This document shows, in pieces, positions 12,328 through 24,197 of a DNA stretch of 64,000 nucleotides. The stretch covers positions 620,001 through 684,000 of the forward strand of contig JAKULF010000004.1 of the NCBI GenBank assembly GCA_022661535.1, in the 5' to 3' direction. This DNA comes from Eutypa lata. Its lineage: Eukaryota > Ascomycota > Sordariomycetes > Xylariales > Diatrypaceae. The stretch's first letter is position 1. Every line of letters starts with the position of its first letter. The notes below the pieces were generated by a model that was not told where the DNA came from, made no database searches, and saw only the letters and a list, made by a program, of their open reading frames with translations. The translations under genes were made by a program, and so were the position numbers.

Positions 12328-12372
12328 AGTGAAGTACAGTACCAGCAATGATATTCAGAAGGAGTTATACGA

Positions 12373-12606
12373 TCAACTACTTGCTATAGACACTGTCCGT
12401 GGTGAAGTTGATGCACTGGTAAAATACGGGAGAGATTGATAATCAGAATATAACATCACTGAAGACATTAGTTTGGCGATGTTCTCATCACGGGCTAACA
12501 GAGTCTGGGCTTTCTCTATTTCCCGATCCCTTCCTTTAGATTTAACCGAGCAGAGATAAGGAAACAGAAGTGGCCTGACATCGCTGGCTGTCTCCACCAT
12601 ACTCAT
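12373..12606 (-). CDS. Small ORF just upstream of the NRPS-like gene
   Basis: 77 codons beginning MSMVETASDVRPLLFPYL, ending 45 bp before the NRPS-like start on the same strand. No domain is recognised. Three readings are possible: a chance frame, an upstream ORF in the synthetase leader, or a 5' exon. For the last, a GTAGTT donor near 12379 and an acceptor just after the NRPS ATG (AACTTAG) would join in phase, but the donor is weak and related synthetases do not need such an extension. Confidence 0.3.
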   Translation of the reverse strand: MSMVETASDVRPLLFPYLCSVKSKGRDREIEKAQTLLARDENIAKLMSSVMLYSDYQSLPYFTSASTSPRTVSIASS

Positions 12607-13530
12607 ACGTCTTCAAACAACAGATGCAGACCAACATCAAGTGCCTAGTCAGGCTTCATGTATCATACATGGTCTCTCTCACCAAGACAATTGGTGCATA
12701 GGAGACATCGCAGGCTACGCACCTCCTCCTCCTTTCCGGCTCCCTCATTCGGTGCCACATACCTGCATCTTATCTCGGGCAAGATATGTTATTCCCCTCC
12801 GTCACTTCGCCTCTCTTTTGTGCGTCACGCAGCTTCATTAACACTGGCAAAAGGCGGCATCTGGGAATACTTACCAGCCTTGTCTTGGCCTACCGCAAGT
12901 TGTTATAGTATATGCAGCTTAAAATGGTGTCGGCCCGTCCGACGTTGCAATGTGATTAGATTAATTTCCTTTCTCTGTAGAAAGGGGGGGGCGTGGGGTT
13001 CCCTTAAGACGAAATCTTATCCCCACCCCGCCCCCTTATTGGTAAAACTACAGTACTCTGATACGTAGCTTTAATACAAGGTTACCTTCTTATAGTATAC
13101 CAGGAGCGGACACATAAACTACAATTATACCTTTTTAATAAATATTATAATTGTTTATATCGTGTCGTCAATTTATTGCTTAGAGCAAACCCTCTTTATA
13201 ACGAATCACAAAACGTATTTGTGGGTGTTCACTATAAAGAGGTTTTACTGTGAATAGGTCCGAAGGGTCTTTACTGTGAAAGAACTAAAGCCACAAAACT
13301 ACTATTTACAATAGCACGTAGGACAATCAGAATCTAAAGGAGCGAAGGTATTATCGGTTGATAAATGACCTAGTAATCAGGTCGCCAAGGTGACGCCCGG
13401 AAATAATAGACAAAAGTGTAAACAAAGACCACCAATACAAGTAAAACGGCGTTAATAATTAGGTCTGGTGTGTCAGGAAGAGGTCATCCCCGAACCCAAA
13501 CTAACAATCTGGGTAGATGAAAGATGCGCC
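12607..13530. other. Intergenic region between NRPS-like gene and OMT
   Basis: This 0.9-kb stretch holds the upstream region of the NRPS-like gene and the 3' flank of the O-methyltransferase. It has no supported gene. A G-run followed by a C-rich segment lies at about 12984-13035. Confidence 0.5.
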
Positions 13531-14905
13531 TTATACTGAAGTCGTATCGTTTTCACGCAGTAAGCGAAATTCCATCACAGTCTCATTCTCGAGGGCATTG
13601 TACGTGTAAGTCCGGACAAGGTCAAGCCCGGCCCTTTTAGCGAGAGTGCGCCACTCGGCCTCGGTGCGCTCCATGCTCGCAAAAGCACCTAGCATGGTCA
13701 GGTCGATTGAAGCTGCAATGAAGCCGACATCTGTCACAGGAAGCACCGTCTCATCCACCAAAAGGACTGAATCGGGCACCATGGCCTCGCGGATGCGCTC
13801 AAATAGTAGCAGGACCCGATGAGGTGGGTAGTTGTGTGGCACGCCTCGCATAAAATAAAACTTGGCACCGCGGATGGGCTGCGGTTGGAAGAAGTCGTGT
13901 GCCATGTTCTCCACACCGAGCGTTGGCAGCGCGCGCGCTACCGTGCCCGGGAGGTCCTGCAGGATAACGCGACCTGGTAGGTCTGGGAACTTCTCGCGAA
14001 ACTGCGCACACTGGTGGCCGATGCCGCCTCCTATGTTTACATAGAGGGGCCTCTCTGGGTCCGTGAGTCCGACCGCCTCTTCACGCACTGGATATACAGT
14101 CAACCATGAGAGCTCCGCCTGGCGACGGAGCGCCATGTAGGTGTGAAAGTGATCCATGGCGCCTGGCAATGTCAGCATGAGATCGAAGGGGTGTTTCTTC
14201 GTATCCCATCCCATTTGGAGGGCCGTGTTGTTCTCATCTGTGGGGTTTTGATAGTTGTTCGCCTTCAAGAAGTCAGGAGTTGCCTGGTACTGTTTAGCCA
14301 CGAGGTCGTAGCTGTCCGCGAAATCTATGTCAGACAAGTGCATTTTTCTAGTTCAATCATATTTCGAACGTACTAATGACCCATAGCAGCAACACAAACC
14401 TCCTCAGTCAAGTTCCGTGTGATGTTAGTGGCCTCATATTGGTGTGGGCCAACTTCGCGGGCGACATTGATCGCATTATAGTATCGCAGGATCCGCTCTG
14501 CATTTTATTTTGTTCTTAGTAAACCCTAATTATAAATATCTTTTTGACGGTGCGTACTGATCAGCTCCGGGTCGGCCCCAGTGTCTTTGGCAATCTCCTC
14601 GGTTGTCACTCTACCGTCGGCACTAGCTAGAATTTTGAAGATGCCCAGGTCCAGGCCGACCTTGATCATGGCCTTTTCTAGGTCCTACTATGAGGTAAGC
14701 TCCACCTAATCACGTATTGTCATACCATATGGTGCATTTGAAGAAATCTCACAATGTGTCCGTATCTGTGTATAGTACCAATCGTGTCTTCCAAGGAGTC
14801 GGCCATCCGGCGGAGGGCAACAATAAGGTTTCGACGGGTGGTCCTGTCAGCCGTCACTGACAACCTTGCGAGGGCCAGTTCATCAAATGTTGCTGTCGCT
14901 GCCAT
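13531..14905 (-). CDS. SAM-dependent O-methyltransferase (plant/fungal type 2 family)
   Basis: Four exons (14905-14753, 14684-14558, 14497-14374, 14311-13531) give 394 residues and close in frame; introns are 68, 60 and 62 bp with GTGAGA, GTACGC and GTACGT donors. The N-terminal dimerisation/winged-helix part contains LDLGIFKILASADGRVTTEE and YEATNITRNLT, and the second half has the SAM-binding VNIGGGIGHQ, RVILQDLP and the region RGVPHNYPP, whose His matches the catalytic base of this family (usual RxxxHDYxD). It probably methylates a phenolic or enolic hydroxyl of the product made by the neighbouring synthetase. It faces the P450 head to head. Length is normal for the family. Reading only the last exon would miss the N-terminal 133 residues. 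Confidence 0.92.
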
Positions 14906-15660
14906 GCTGCTGAGGCGTGTTGAGATGAATTTGGTTGTCCTTCTGGTACAGCAGTCAGCCGATATATTTCACAGTCTCGAGGCCTCGATTCGATGTCCTG
15001 TTTAGGTCCAAATGTCAATCAATGCGCAAGTGATGTTCTCTTATTATTACCGTTTATGTGCATATCATCAGCACTGAACAGCATACTCCCAAACCCATAT
15101 CAGCGTATGTTAGCTGATAAGCCTGTCCATTCACATTAGTCTGCCAAGACTTGGGTTGGCCGTTCATGTATGTTACAGATGTGCTACGGTACAGTCACAG
15201 TGCATATACACGTCCCTTCTCTTTATGGACACACCCGTCCCCAGAAAAGGTGTTGCTTAGTTTCGCCTCATCGTCTGCATGATGTGCAACACCAACACCA
15301 ACACCAACAACAACTGAACAATCCGTGATGAGGGGGTGGGGTATAGCGTCGAGTTGGATATACTACGTACTATGGTAAATGGCTCATGTAGTAAGTGAGG
15401 GGTTTAACCTTACCAACTGCAGTTGGATATACAGCGAGTTTATCTCTAGCATGAAGACCAGTATGACGTGATAGCGTCGCAACGAGGGCATATCAGCGTT
15501 TGAGGCAATCCGATCACGTCTATCAACTAACATATAGTCATCTGAGTTGACCGCTCGAGGACAAGATTAAACATCTGGGAGTCTGAACACAACCCGTACT
15601 CGTTACTGAACACACTTCATTCGTATTCTTTAAGAAATCCAATAATTATTCTCGTCCAAA
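14906..15660. promoter_or_regulatory. Shared divergent promoter, OMT / P450
   Basis: 755 bp separate the start codons of the two divergently transcribed genes, so both promoters must lie here. It contains a short (CACCAA)n-like microsatellite at 15287-15316. No palindromic factor site stands out by eye. Confidence 0.6.
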
Positions 15661-17321
15661 ATGCTCGAAAATATCCTGTTATCGTCCATGATCTTGGCTG
15701 TAGCCAGTTTGCTCGTTCTACGTCTCTTACTACCTCGCGACGACCCAAAGGACGAACTCTGGAGTAAACTCGACAAGGTCGGGGTCCCATCTGGGTTTCT
15801 GCCTTGGACTCGTGCAATTTTCGGATCCTGGACTGCCCTTCTACGAAACACACACGAAGGGTACCAGAAGTTCTGCAAGCAGAATCGGCCCTTCGCATTA
15901 CCTACTATCTGGACCGGCAAGGCCATCGTTGTCCTTCCCCACTCAGCGCTGCATCTCACCAATAGGCCTGACAATGAGCTTATTGCCTTCTGGGCTTTGG
16001 TCGAGAACATCCAATTGCCATACTTTATCCCCGACCGCGATGTCATTGAGAATGTCATCCACTTCGAGGTATCGCGTAAGGATTTGACTAAACGCAACGT
16101 TAGCCGTCAGCTAGCTCCAACAACCGAAGAAGTCGACGCCTGCTTTCGTACCCTCTGGGGGGACAGCACAGAGTGGAGAACCGTCAATGGATGGGAGATG
16201 TGTGGTGAGATAATCGCCCGCGTGGCACTTCGGACTTTGCTTGGCTTCCCTGCCTGTCGCGATGAGGAGTTGGTAAAGGCCACGCAACATTTCGCCAATA
16301 ATCTTTTCTCTGCCGCTGCCATAATCAACTGCATGCCACCACCCCTGCGCCCGATCCTCGCACCAATTCTGGCATTGCCGACAAAGCGGTACCGTACTCG
16401 TTACCGCAAGATCGTAGTACCCCTAATTGAGGAACGAATACGTCTGTGGGAGCAGCACAAAAAGACGGGAGATGTCGAGCTGCCGGTGCGAGTTTCCTCC
16501 ATTGAACTAAACAAAACCATAACTAACACTTACCACACCAGAGTGATTTTCTGCAGTGGCTGATTCCTCGGGCCGCCCAGCATGGCCCTGAACATCTCGA
16601 CCCCTCCAAGATCTCGTATCGCCTTTTAGCTCTTAACACTATGTTTGTATACGCTATGAGCTTCATTTTTGCCCAGACCGTCATCGACATATGTGCCAGT
16701 CCTGACCATAAACGATTTATGGACGGCATGGAAGACGAATGCAAGGCTGTAACTACTCGCTATTCGGGGGGGCTGGCCTCTAGTGAGGCCATAGAACAGT
16801 GCTACCGTGTCGACTCAGCTATCCGGGAGTCAATGCGTATCTCTGATGTTGGCGTCGTCACGCTTCCTCGTGATGTTGTTGGTGATAAGCCGCTGGACTT
16901 GGGAGGTGGTATCATCTGCCCTCCTGGCACCCGCTTGATGTACCCCACCCAGCCAATACACATAGATCCGGATTTTTGGGAGGATCCACTACGTTTCGAT
17001 GCCTTTCGCTTCTCGGATCCTTTCGATCAGGAAGCGAGAGGCTCGCCTCCTACCGATATGAGTGGCACCCCAAAGCAGCGGGAGAACCTTGTTGACCTAA
17101 CCACTACCTTTCTTGCCTGGGGGTATGGCAAGAAGGCGTGTCCCGGCCGGTGGTATGCTGGCCAGACCATAAAACAATGTCTCGCCTATATGGTTATGAA
17201 CTATGAAGTCGAGCTCGTAGGCAAGCCTCCTAAGAGAAAGGCTTTGCTGAATGCAATGATTCCGCCTACGGATGCAAGACTGAGGTTTCGAAGGAGGGTC
17301 TCATCAGATGACAAACCTTAA
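15661..17321 (+). CDS. Cytochrome P450 monooxygenase
   Basis: Two exons (15661-16485 and 16542-17321) joined by a 56-bp intron (GTGCGA donor, ACTAAC branch, CCAG acceptor) give 534 residues. Residues 1-25 form a hydrophobic membrane anchor followed by basic and proline residues, so the enzyme should sit on the endoplasmic reticulum. The K-helix ExxR is ESMR (371-374), and the heme-binding segment is LAWGYGKKACPGRW with the axial Cys475. The region after the intron, DFLQWLIPRAAQHGP, is typical of fungal P450s related to ent-kaurene-oxidase-like groups. The I-helix is unusual: where others have an AGxxT or AIHTT motif, this protein reads YAMSFIFAQT, without the usual acid-alcohol pair at the expected place. 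It likely oxidises the cluster product; the position of oxidation cannot be read from sequence. Confidence 0.93.
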
Positions 17322-18106
17322 AAAAGATGATTCTTTGGTTTTATTCTATCTCTCTTGCCTCATGTCGTTACAATTGGCAAATAGAACCTACGATAGAATG
17401 CAAGGTAGCAATTATAACTGAGTTTTAGCTATTACATTATAATATTACCTTGTCAATGGATATATTGTCTTATTTTCATGAGAATGAAGTTGCCCTTTCA
17501 ATTTTTCAAGATGATTACGAAGTACAACAGAAATAAAAGAGTACCCATCAAGGAGATACAGTATCGAAAGAAAGAGGGTCAGGGTGTAACAGCACCCAGG
17601 ATGGGATTTCCCAAAGCATTGCGGTATAATACAATAACCCACCTTGCAAAGAAGAAGGGAAGGAGGGGGGGGACAGAAAGGAAGAAGAAAACACCCAGCA
17701 TATCAAGATCGGCGTTATAACCAGTTAAGTAAGATATTTATGGATATTCTCACGTTTTAGTTACAAACCCGATATTTTACTATATAAGACTTCACAATGC
17801 TTTGTGTCACCCAAGTACTCAAGTATACATTTAGACGACATCCTTTGTGTACCAATATTCGACACTACCTATCAGGTACAGGCTGATCTATTAGCAGGGT
17901 ATGGCATAGAGCTGATAGTGGTAATTGCCTAGTAATCTCTAGAAATGTAGATAGATGGCTAGGAATATATATTATACAACTAGGTTATCCTGATCCATGA
18001 GCTGAGTAATCTCCTCTGACTGGAATACTACCCTTATCCTAGGGAGAGTTCATCTGTCGGTAAACTATAAAGCATGGTGCAAGCCGGACCGAATAGACTC
18101 ATCACT
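17322..18106. other. Convergent intergenic region, P450 / rhodopsin-domain gene
   Basis: Both flanking genes end here, so the region should contain two transcript ends. It is A/T-leaning with no supported gene; a small basic frame at 17478-17720 is judged to be chance. Confidence 0.5.
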
Positions 18107-19374
18107 TTAGTCGGGGGACACGTTAGGCTCATCATACTCAACCGTGAACGCATCGGTGCGTCTTACATGACTGACATGCCCTGGTTGTCTGAGATTGTCA
18201 TTATATGAGCTGTTGGCCTTCACCTCACGCCACACTGCAGTTGACCTGTTCCCGAGCACATCCGTGTTCATCTCAATATCATAATATGCATCGTTGCGAC
18301 ATCTAACATTTTTACCCAAAGTAGACGACTTGGTGTTAGAGCGCGAGCTCCGGCCTAGTATGGAAGCCATCGAGTTGATGAAAGTATTCAAGAGGGGCAT
18401 GTCGAGCTTCATCAGAGCGCGGAGCGGGGCTATATTCCCTAGGAGGACTACGCAGGCTTGCTCCAGTGTGGCCCAGAGCAAACTCAGCGTGCCAGTGTAT
18501 GTCGCGTCGGGACCGGTTTGTTGGTCGATCGCCGAGACCCCCTTCATGATGGACATAGCGCAAGTAAATAAACTCAATGCCATTATCCCGATCAGCCCTA
18601 GGCGGCGGCTAAGGGTCATATGAAGCTTCGAGATGATGATAATGGGGAAAATGACGAATGTCAAATCGGCAAGAGCATAGAAAGCTACACTCATGTTAGC
18701 GATGACAACCCATCGTAAAGTGGCCGCGAGAGTGAGGCAAACTCACATTGGCCGAGAAACATCATATCTTGAACAATATTAGAGCCCCATTTCTTGGGGT
18801 TCGGGATAAACGGATTCCATAAACTTTCAACCGGCTGCCTTTGTGCAAAGAGGCAGATGCCGATGATGATATTTATGATCACACCACATGCAGTAAGTGC
18901 GATGGCGTAGTGCTTGAACCATTTTTGAACGCCGAACAGACGGATGAGGAGAATGCATATAGACACGCGGCCAAGGATCCCCGATACAAGCCCTGGCGGG
19001 ACCGAAAACCATTCCCACATAGACATAGTCACAACCTGATCAGGCATATACAGGTCATACAGATGTTTCCCCATACCATACTTGAATGAGATTGTTACAA
19101 ATATTTGGGCAATCAACTGGAAGAGCTATGATCAGAGGTCAGGTTAGTGGCCTATTATTCCAGCAAAGTAAACAACACGGGGCCTTACCATTGCGACAAA
19201 CATCAGCCAGTCCTCAATGGCTAGGCAAGGACCCATGCGCTTGCGTACGTACAATCGCAATAGCGTAGTCGTGATAGCAAGGCTCGTGAAAGTCCATGTC
19301 AGGCCCATGACCATGGGTCCACGGCCAAGATCATTGGGATTCTTCGGCGGTGGAAACGCGGCTGTGCTTGACAT
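18107..19374 (-). CDS. Seven-helix rhodopsin-domain (PTH11/SAT4-like) membrane protein
   Basis: Three exons (19374-19189, 19125-18747, 18684-18107) with 63- and 62-bp introns give 380 residues in frame. Several hydrophobic helices are evident, including TWTFTSLAITTTLLRLYVRK, ILGRVSICILLIRLFG, a helix around the AIALTACGVIINIII stretch, and FYALADLTFVIFPIIII. The RLYVRKR...EDWLM pattern after helix 1-2 and the GQSFYALADL segment are hallmarks of the fungal rhodopsin-domain family that includes PTH11-like proteins. The C-terminal ~110 residues are hydrophilic and Ser/Asn-rich, presumably cytosolic. Members occur often in secondary-metabolite clusters, with roles from signal sensing to poorly defined biosynthetic functions. 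It pairs head to head with the MFS exporter. Confidence 0.85.
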
Positions 19375-20348
19375 GACGAGAAGCAAATATATCTAACGAT
19401 GAGAGAATATGCAAACAATATGAAGAAGTAGAATAGTCAATATCTCAAAAGGCCTATGGTATCTAGGAACATGCGTGAATGAGTGTAGCCCCACCGGTGC
19501 TTATATTATTGTATCGAGCATTCGAGGATGATTTATTGTTAGCTCTAACACTACGCCTGCTAGCCACTATGAGTGGGGAAGGGACTTAACATCGAGGAGA
19601 GAAGGGAGAAGTGAGTGCAAGGTGTGAGGAATGTTTGAAACATACTGGAGCCTTACTCTGGTTCCCGTTCATGACAGGGTCCAGTGTATCGGCCTTGATG
19701 CCACTGGGCCGCAGAGCCGCAGGAAGATAAGAAGTATAGTATGTACATGGGGAAGATTCTCGCAGCCTACTTAGGAAGTCAGTCCGTTAGTGTTTTTAGA
19801 CGGCTCTGAAAGTTATCTGCAAAGTCATCGAAAGCGGGCTAGGATTACTGCGAGCTGAATGCTACGATGTGCTAACATTATAATCCAGAGTTGTATCTAA
19901 ACAGGAGATATTTCACAGGTTATCAGTCTCTAGTAGCATTGCATAGAAGTGGGGTAGCGTGACTGTTTTGCATCTGCTGCATATCCTGCACAGCCTTGCT
20001 ATGTTAAAACCAACACTTTAAGACAGCATGTAACCTTATAGTCACACTCCGGATAGTTTCCTAGGTACGCAATTTGTCCCCGTAATAATTGTTTGTACCT
20101 TTGTCTAGCGAGCTTCCTTACCATTAGCCTTCACCAGCTCCGACCGTTCCGAGGTCAGTAATATCTTTCTACTCCAACATCCAATTAGCAAGTAAACTGC
20201 TGACAGTAATTATTGTAGCACCGTTAGGAATTCAACTAAACTCTACTCTTTTCCCAACTAGCATCAACTTGGGCTAACATTATAGTATATACTGCATTAC
20301 GTAACGGGAGATTCCTGACGACCAGTTCACCGCGGCACGATCTCCGAC
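19375..20348. promoter_or_regulatory. Shared divergent promoter, rhodopsin-domain gene / MFS
   Basis: 974 bp between the two start codons contain the regulatory DNA of both genes. A CCGACCGTTCCGAGG segment near 20140-20156 has CCG/CGG half-sites of the kind bound by Zn2Cys6 factors, but this is a by-eye suggestion only. Confidence 0.55.
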
Positions 20349-22569
20349 ATGTCGTCTCTCGAGACCGCTGTCGGTAACGCCGCTTCTCTAGAGACGCCAG
20401 AAGCACTAATTGCTCCATCTATGGATAAGAAGCGTTCGATATCTACACCAGATACGCCCCAAACTGGCGAGAAGCTTGACAGTGCCATCGCCACGGCACT
20501 CGATCACGGTCTGGAGCCCCAGTACGTCACTGGAATCAAGTTGGCTCTTGTTGTGGCTAGTGTAGCCCTCGGATGCTTCCTTATGCTTGTCGACACCATG
20601 GTCATCAGCACGGTCAGTACTTCTGTGACCACTGCGCAACTAATGATGTCTTCTCAACGTTTTTCTCAGGCAATTCCTCGTATCACCGATGAGTTCCGAT
20701 CGCTTGCCGACGTCGGTTGGTACGCCAGCGCTTATCAGTTTGGAATGTAAAGTCATTGACGGCTCTCATCATAAACCTCCACTGGAAGGCTTACCATTTC
20801 CTTGCAGTGCAGCTCCCCAGCCCTTGGTGGGCAAGATTTATACCCATTTCAAAACCAAGGTCAGCACCTACCAAACACAGTTGCACACTGCCAGTGCTCC
20901 CTCTATACCGACCTGATATTAACACTCAATAGTGGACGTTCCTCCTCTTCTTTGGGGTCTTCGAAGTGGGTTCCGTATTATGCGGCGCCGCGGTCTCCTC
21001 GGTGATGCTAATTATCGGTCGCGCCATCGCCGGTCTTGGTGCTGCTGGCATAATCAACGGTGCTATCACTATCGTGTCTAGTTGTGCGCCCTTGGAAAGG
21101 CGACCCGGTATGTCAAAATTGCTGCAGATAGAAGTCTGAGAGTATTAACTTGATGTCTCAACTATTAGCTTTGATGGGTATGACTATGGGATGTAGGTTC
21201 TCGGTCGAAGTACATGCTGCCTCGAAGTAATTTAATAATGTTCCGTCTGTAGTGCAGCAGCTAGGGCTCGTTATTGGACCTCTGCTCGGAGGTGCCTTTA
21301 CCACGTATAGCACTTGGCGATGGTGTAAGCTTATAGGGTCTTCAAAAATTATGGTGTTTCCTTGACGTTAGACTAACCTTTAAACCCTAGCTTTCTATAT
21401 CAACCTGCCTATTGGCTCCATCACGGTATTCCTTGTCCTCGCACTCCGCATTCCTGAGCAGGCACCCAAGGGGAGCCCCCTTTCCGTTCTTCCCCAACTA
21501 CACCACCATTTAGACTTGGTCGGCTTCGCTCTTTTCGCGCCAGCCGTTATCCAGCTCCTGCTTGCACTGCAGTACGGGGGAAATCAATTCACCTGGGGCT
21601 CTTCTCAAGTAATTGGTCTTTTCTGTGGCGCTGGTGTAACCTGCATTGTATGGCTTGTATGGAACTATCACAAAGGCGACACCGCTCTTCTTCCTGCAGC
21701 CATGATCCGTCGTCGTACAGTGTGGTCAGCTGCCATGTTCAATGCATTTCAGATGGTGGGAATTTACGGCTTGTTTTACTATCTACCTATATACTTCCAA
21801 ACGGTTTACAACGCGTCCGCTATTCTCAGTGGCGTCTACATTATACCTATGATTCTGCCTCAGCTATTGACGGCCGGTCTCACGGGGGGTATTTGTACGT
21901 TAACAGAAAAGGATTTGTGGAGCCGGCTGAAGAACTAATCAAGGGAATATGTAGTGCAAAAAACGGGCTACGTGATCCCGATAGCCATATTTTCGTTGGT
22001 ACTGTCTTCGGTAGGCACTGGCCTGATGTCAACGCTCCGGGCCGACAGCTCGGTAGGGAGATGGATCGGGTTCCAGGTTCTTGCGGGAGTAGGTTCAGGG
22101 GCCGGGTTGCAACTAGTGCGTCTCTTACATGTATCCCGATGGAGGACCTCTACTAACGAGCATCAAACAGGGCATAATCTCGATCCAGGGGGTCACAACC
22201 GGTGAAGAACTCTCATCGAGCATGGCTTTCATGGTTTTTACCCAAGCACTGTTTCCCGCTATCATCTTATCCCTATGCAACTTAGTTCTAGTCTCGAGTC
22301 TCAAGACGCAATTACCCTCGCACGCTCCGAATGCCGACGCAGCAGCTGTGATCACGGCTGGCGCAACAAGCTTTCGCGATGTCGTTGAGGCGGCTGACAT
22401 TGATGGAGTCATCGCCGCATACGCTAACAGCATTGGTTACGTCTTCTATTTGGTCGCCGCTTTGGTCACCGTTAGTGGCCTCTTCATCTGGGGCATTGGG
22501 TGGCAGGACATCCGGAAGAAGGCTGGGAACTCTACATCTGCGGAGAGAAAGCGTCCCGACCACAAGTAA
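20349..22569 (+). CDS. MFS exporter, 14-helix drug:H+ antiporter family
   Basis: Nine exons (20349-20612, 20670-20746, 20808-20859, 20933-21107, 21169-21192, 21253-21324, 21391-21894, 21955-22115, 22171-22569) give 575 residues; all eight introns (55-73 bp) have GT-AG ends and the frame closes. After a hydrophilic N-terminal tail come [71 protein letters not shown] and YINLPIGS, which together are the signature of the DHA2/14-TMS drug-resistance transporters of fungi. It should sit in the plasma or vesicle membrane and export the cluster product or protect the producer. Exon 5 is only 24 nt, an easy place for automatic predictions to fail. Confidence 0.92.
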
Positions 22570-23246
22570 CCAGATGGCAGTTAATGTCTCACCCAGTAGG
22601 TCCAAAAAGAGCATGCGAGGTTTAGGCGGAGAGTGGTCATTATCTAATCGGAGATGAAAGATGGAACATGTTTATATGCTATGGGTGGCGGTGGCGGTGG
22701 TGGGAAATAAATGGGCCGGTGGCCCTCCAAATTGCTTTTTCTTAGAATTCATAGTTAGCTTGTACGATATGTAGAACAACTACACTTTAACCCCCATTCT
22801 AATTTTCTCGTTATCACTATATGTTATATGACGTTTAGCCTACATTTCAACTACACAACCTTGTTTGAACTAGGTAGATAAGTAGACTTTGTGGTTCTTC
22901 CCTGCGAAGGCAGAAATAAAAGGCCGTATGCCTCGTTCCACCTTGAGCGCTGCCCCCGCGCTCTATTTTTACTCCCCCCCCCCCCTCTTCCGTATCTTGC
23001 AAAACATGGACTTTAATTCACTACGGCGACAACCTTATCTCTGGTTGCTCCGCTGTAGAGCAGCGCCATCACCACAACCGCAATTCGCGGCCTAATTAAT
23101 GATCGGAGGATCTCAACAGTCTATGGATAAGCAGCTCCTCAATTATTACAGTGGTTCATTTTATTGATTCCTGAAAGCATTTATAAGGAACTATGTAACT
23201 TGGCAAATCCCGGCCTTGACCAGAGACAAGGTCCTTTCCCGATCAC
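22570..23246. other. Convergent intergenic region, MFS / NmrA-like gene
   Basis: 677 bp between two converging genes; both 3' ends lie here. A small GGTGGC-rich patch occurs at 22682-22702 and a C-run at 22974-22984. No gene is supported. Confidence 0.5.
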
Positions 23247-24197
23247 CTAATTTGAGGACAAGTATGTTTCTTTGACAGCCTCCTTCTCCCGGAGAAGGAA
23301 GTTTTTGAACGTCATGAGCCCAGGAAGCAGCCGTCTGAGTTCTTCCAGGTCTGTATAGTTTTCCAGGTAACGCACACATGGCTCCGAGGAGAAAAATAAC
23401 CATGACCCTTTTGCCTGCTCTTGCGCAATCTCCTCGTCCGTCATGAAAACAGCTTTAATAGACCTGCCGTCTCCAATCTCCTCCGCGAGTTCATCCATCG
23501 CATTCTGAACCCGAAGCTCCTCGCTTATGACACCCAACTTCCGGCCGTGATAGGTGTTGGGATCCTGGAACGCCGCGGCCGCGAATCGGGCAATGTCGAC
23601 ATGGTCAACGAGCCCGAGTGGCGACTCGGCCGTCAAAGAGTTTGTCCAGGAGCCTTCCCTGGTCTCGGCGTACCCGAACTGGATCTTGGGCTCGATGAAG
23701 TTGGCCATGAAAAACCCGGGGCGCAGCACAGTCCAGTGCACGAAGCCCCCATCGATGACGGCCTGCTCAACGCGCTTCTTACTGCGAATGTGAGCGTCGA
23801 AGAAGGGGCCAAGTTTAACGGGCGGCACGTAGCCGGGCTCAACCATGAAGGAGCCAAGAGTGGTAGATGCGATGGCGTGGTTGACGCCGGCCTCCTGGGC
23901 TAGGCGGGCGATGAGAGCTGCCCGCCGTGGCGCCTGCTCGAAATCGGCGAGGTTAGGAAGCAAGCATAGGAAGAGCTTGTTACAACCGTCTAGCCCTTTA
24001 CGCAGGGCATCCTCATCATCCCAACTGCCGAGGATTAGATTTACGCCCGCAGCCTGCAGGGCTCGAGCGGCTGGGGAGCCAAGGTCCCGTGTTGTTGCTC
24101 GAACATTCCAACCCAACTTGCGAAGCTCGTAACATAGCGAGCCGCCCTGGCTGCCGGTCGCACTGGTGATAAAAACGGTAGGAGTACTTTCCATCAT
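23247..24197 (-). CDS. NmrA-like NAD(P)-binding protein (atypical SDR)
   Basis: Intronless, 316 residues from the ATG at 24197 (a second Met follows at 24194). The N-terminal Rossmann motif is TVFITSATGSQGGSLCYELR, a TGxxGxxG variant, followed by WNVRATTRDL, the usual cofactor-specificity loop. GSWDDEDALRKGLDGCNKLF and the later FVHWTVLRPGFFMANF are typical of the NmrA/isoflavone-reductase-like group. No YxxxK catalytic pair was seen where classical SDRs carry it, which is normal here. In other organisms such proteins are either reductases on small aromatic metabolites or redox sensors that bind transcription factors; either could fit the cluster. An open frame continues upstream to 24482, but that part lacks family similarity and covers promoter-like sequence. 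Confidence 0.88.
   Translation of the reverse strand: MMESTPTVFITSATGSQGGSLCYELRKLGWNVRATTRDLGSPAARALQAAGVNLILGSWDDEDALRKGLDGCNKLFLCLLPNLADFEQAPRRAALIARLAQEAGVNHAIASTTLGSFMVEPGYVPPVKLGPFFDAHIRSKKRVEQAVIDGGFVHWTVLRPGFFMANFIEPKIQFGYAETREGSWTNSLTAESPLGLVDHVDIARFAAAAFQDPNTYHGRKLGVISEELRVQNAMDELAEEIGDGRSIKAVFMTDEEIAQEQAKGSWLFFSSEPCVRYLENYTDLEELRRLLPGLMTFKNFLLREKEAVKETYLSSN

Noticed and set aside
12328..12348. Seven-codon extension of the NRPS-like protein
   Set aside because: It begins with TTG, not ATG; the ATG at 12327 is the natural start.
17478..17720. 80-codon basic ORF between P450 and rhodopsin-domain gene
   Set aside because: A/G-rich low complexity in a convergent intergenic region, with no homology recognised.
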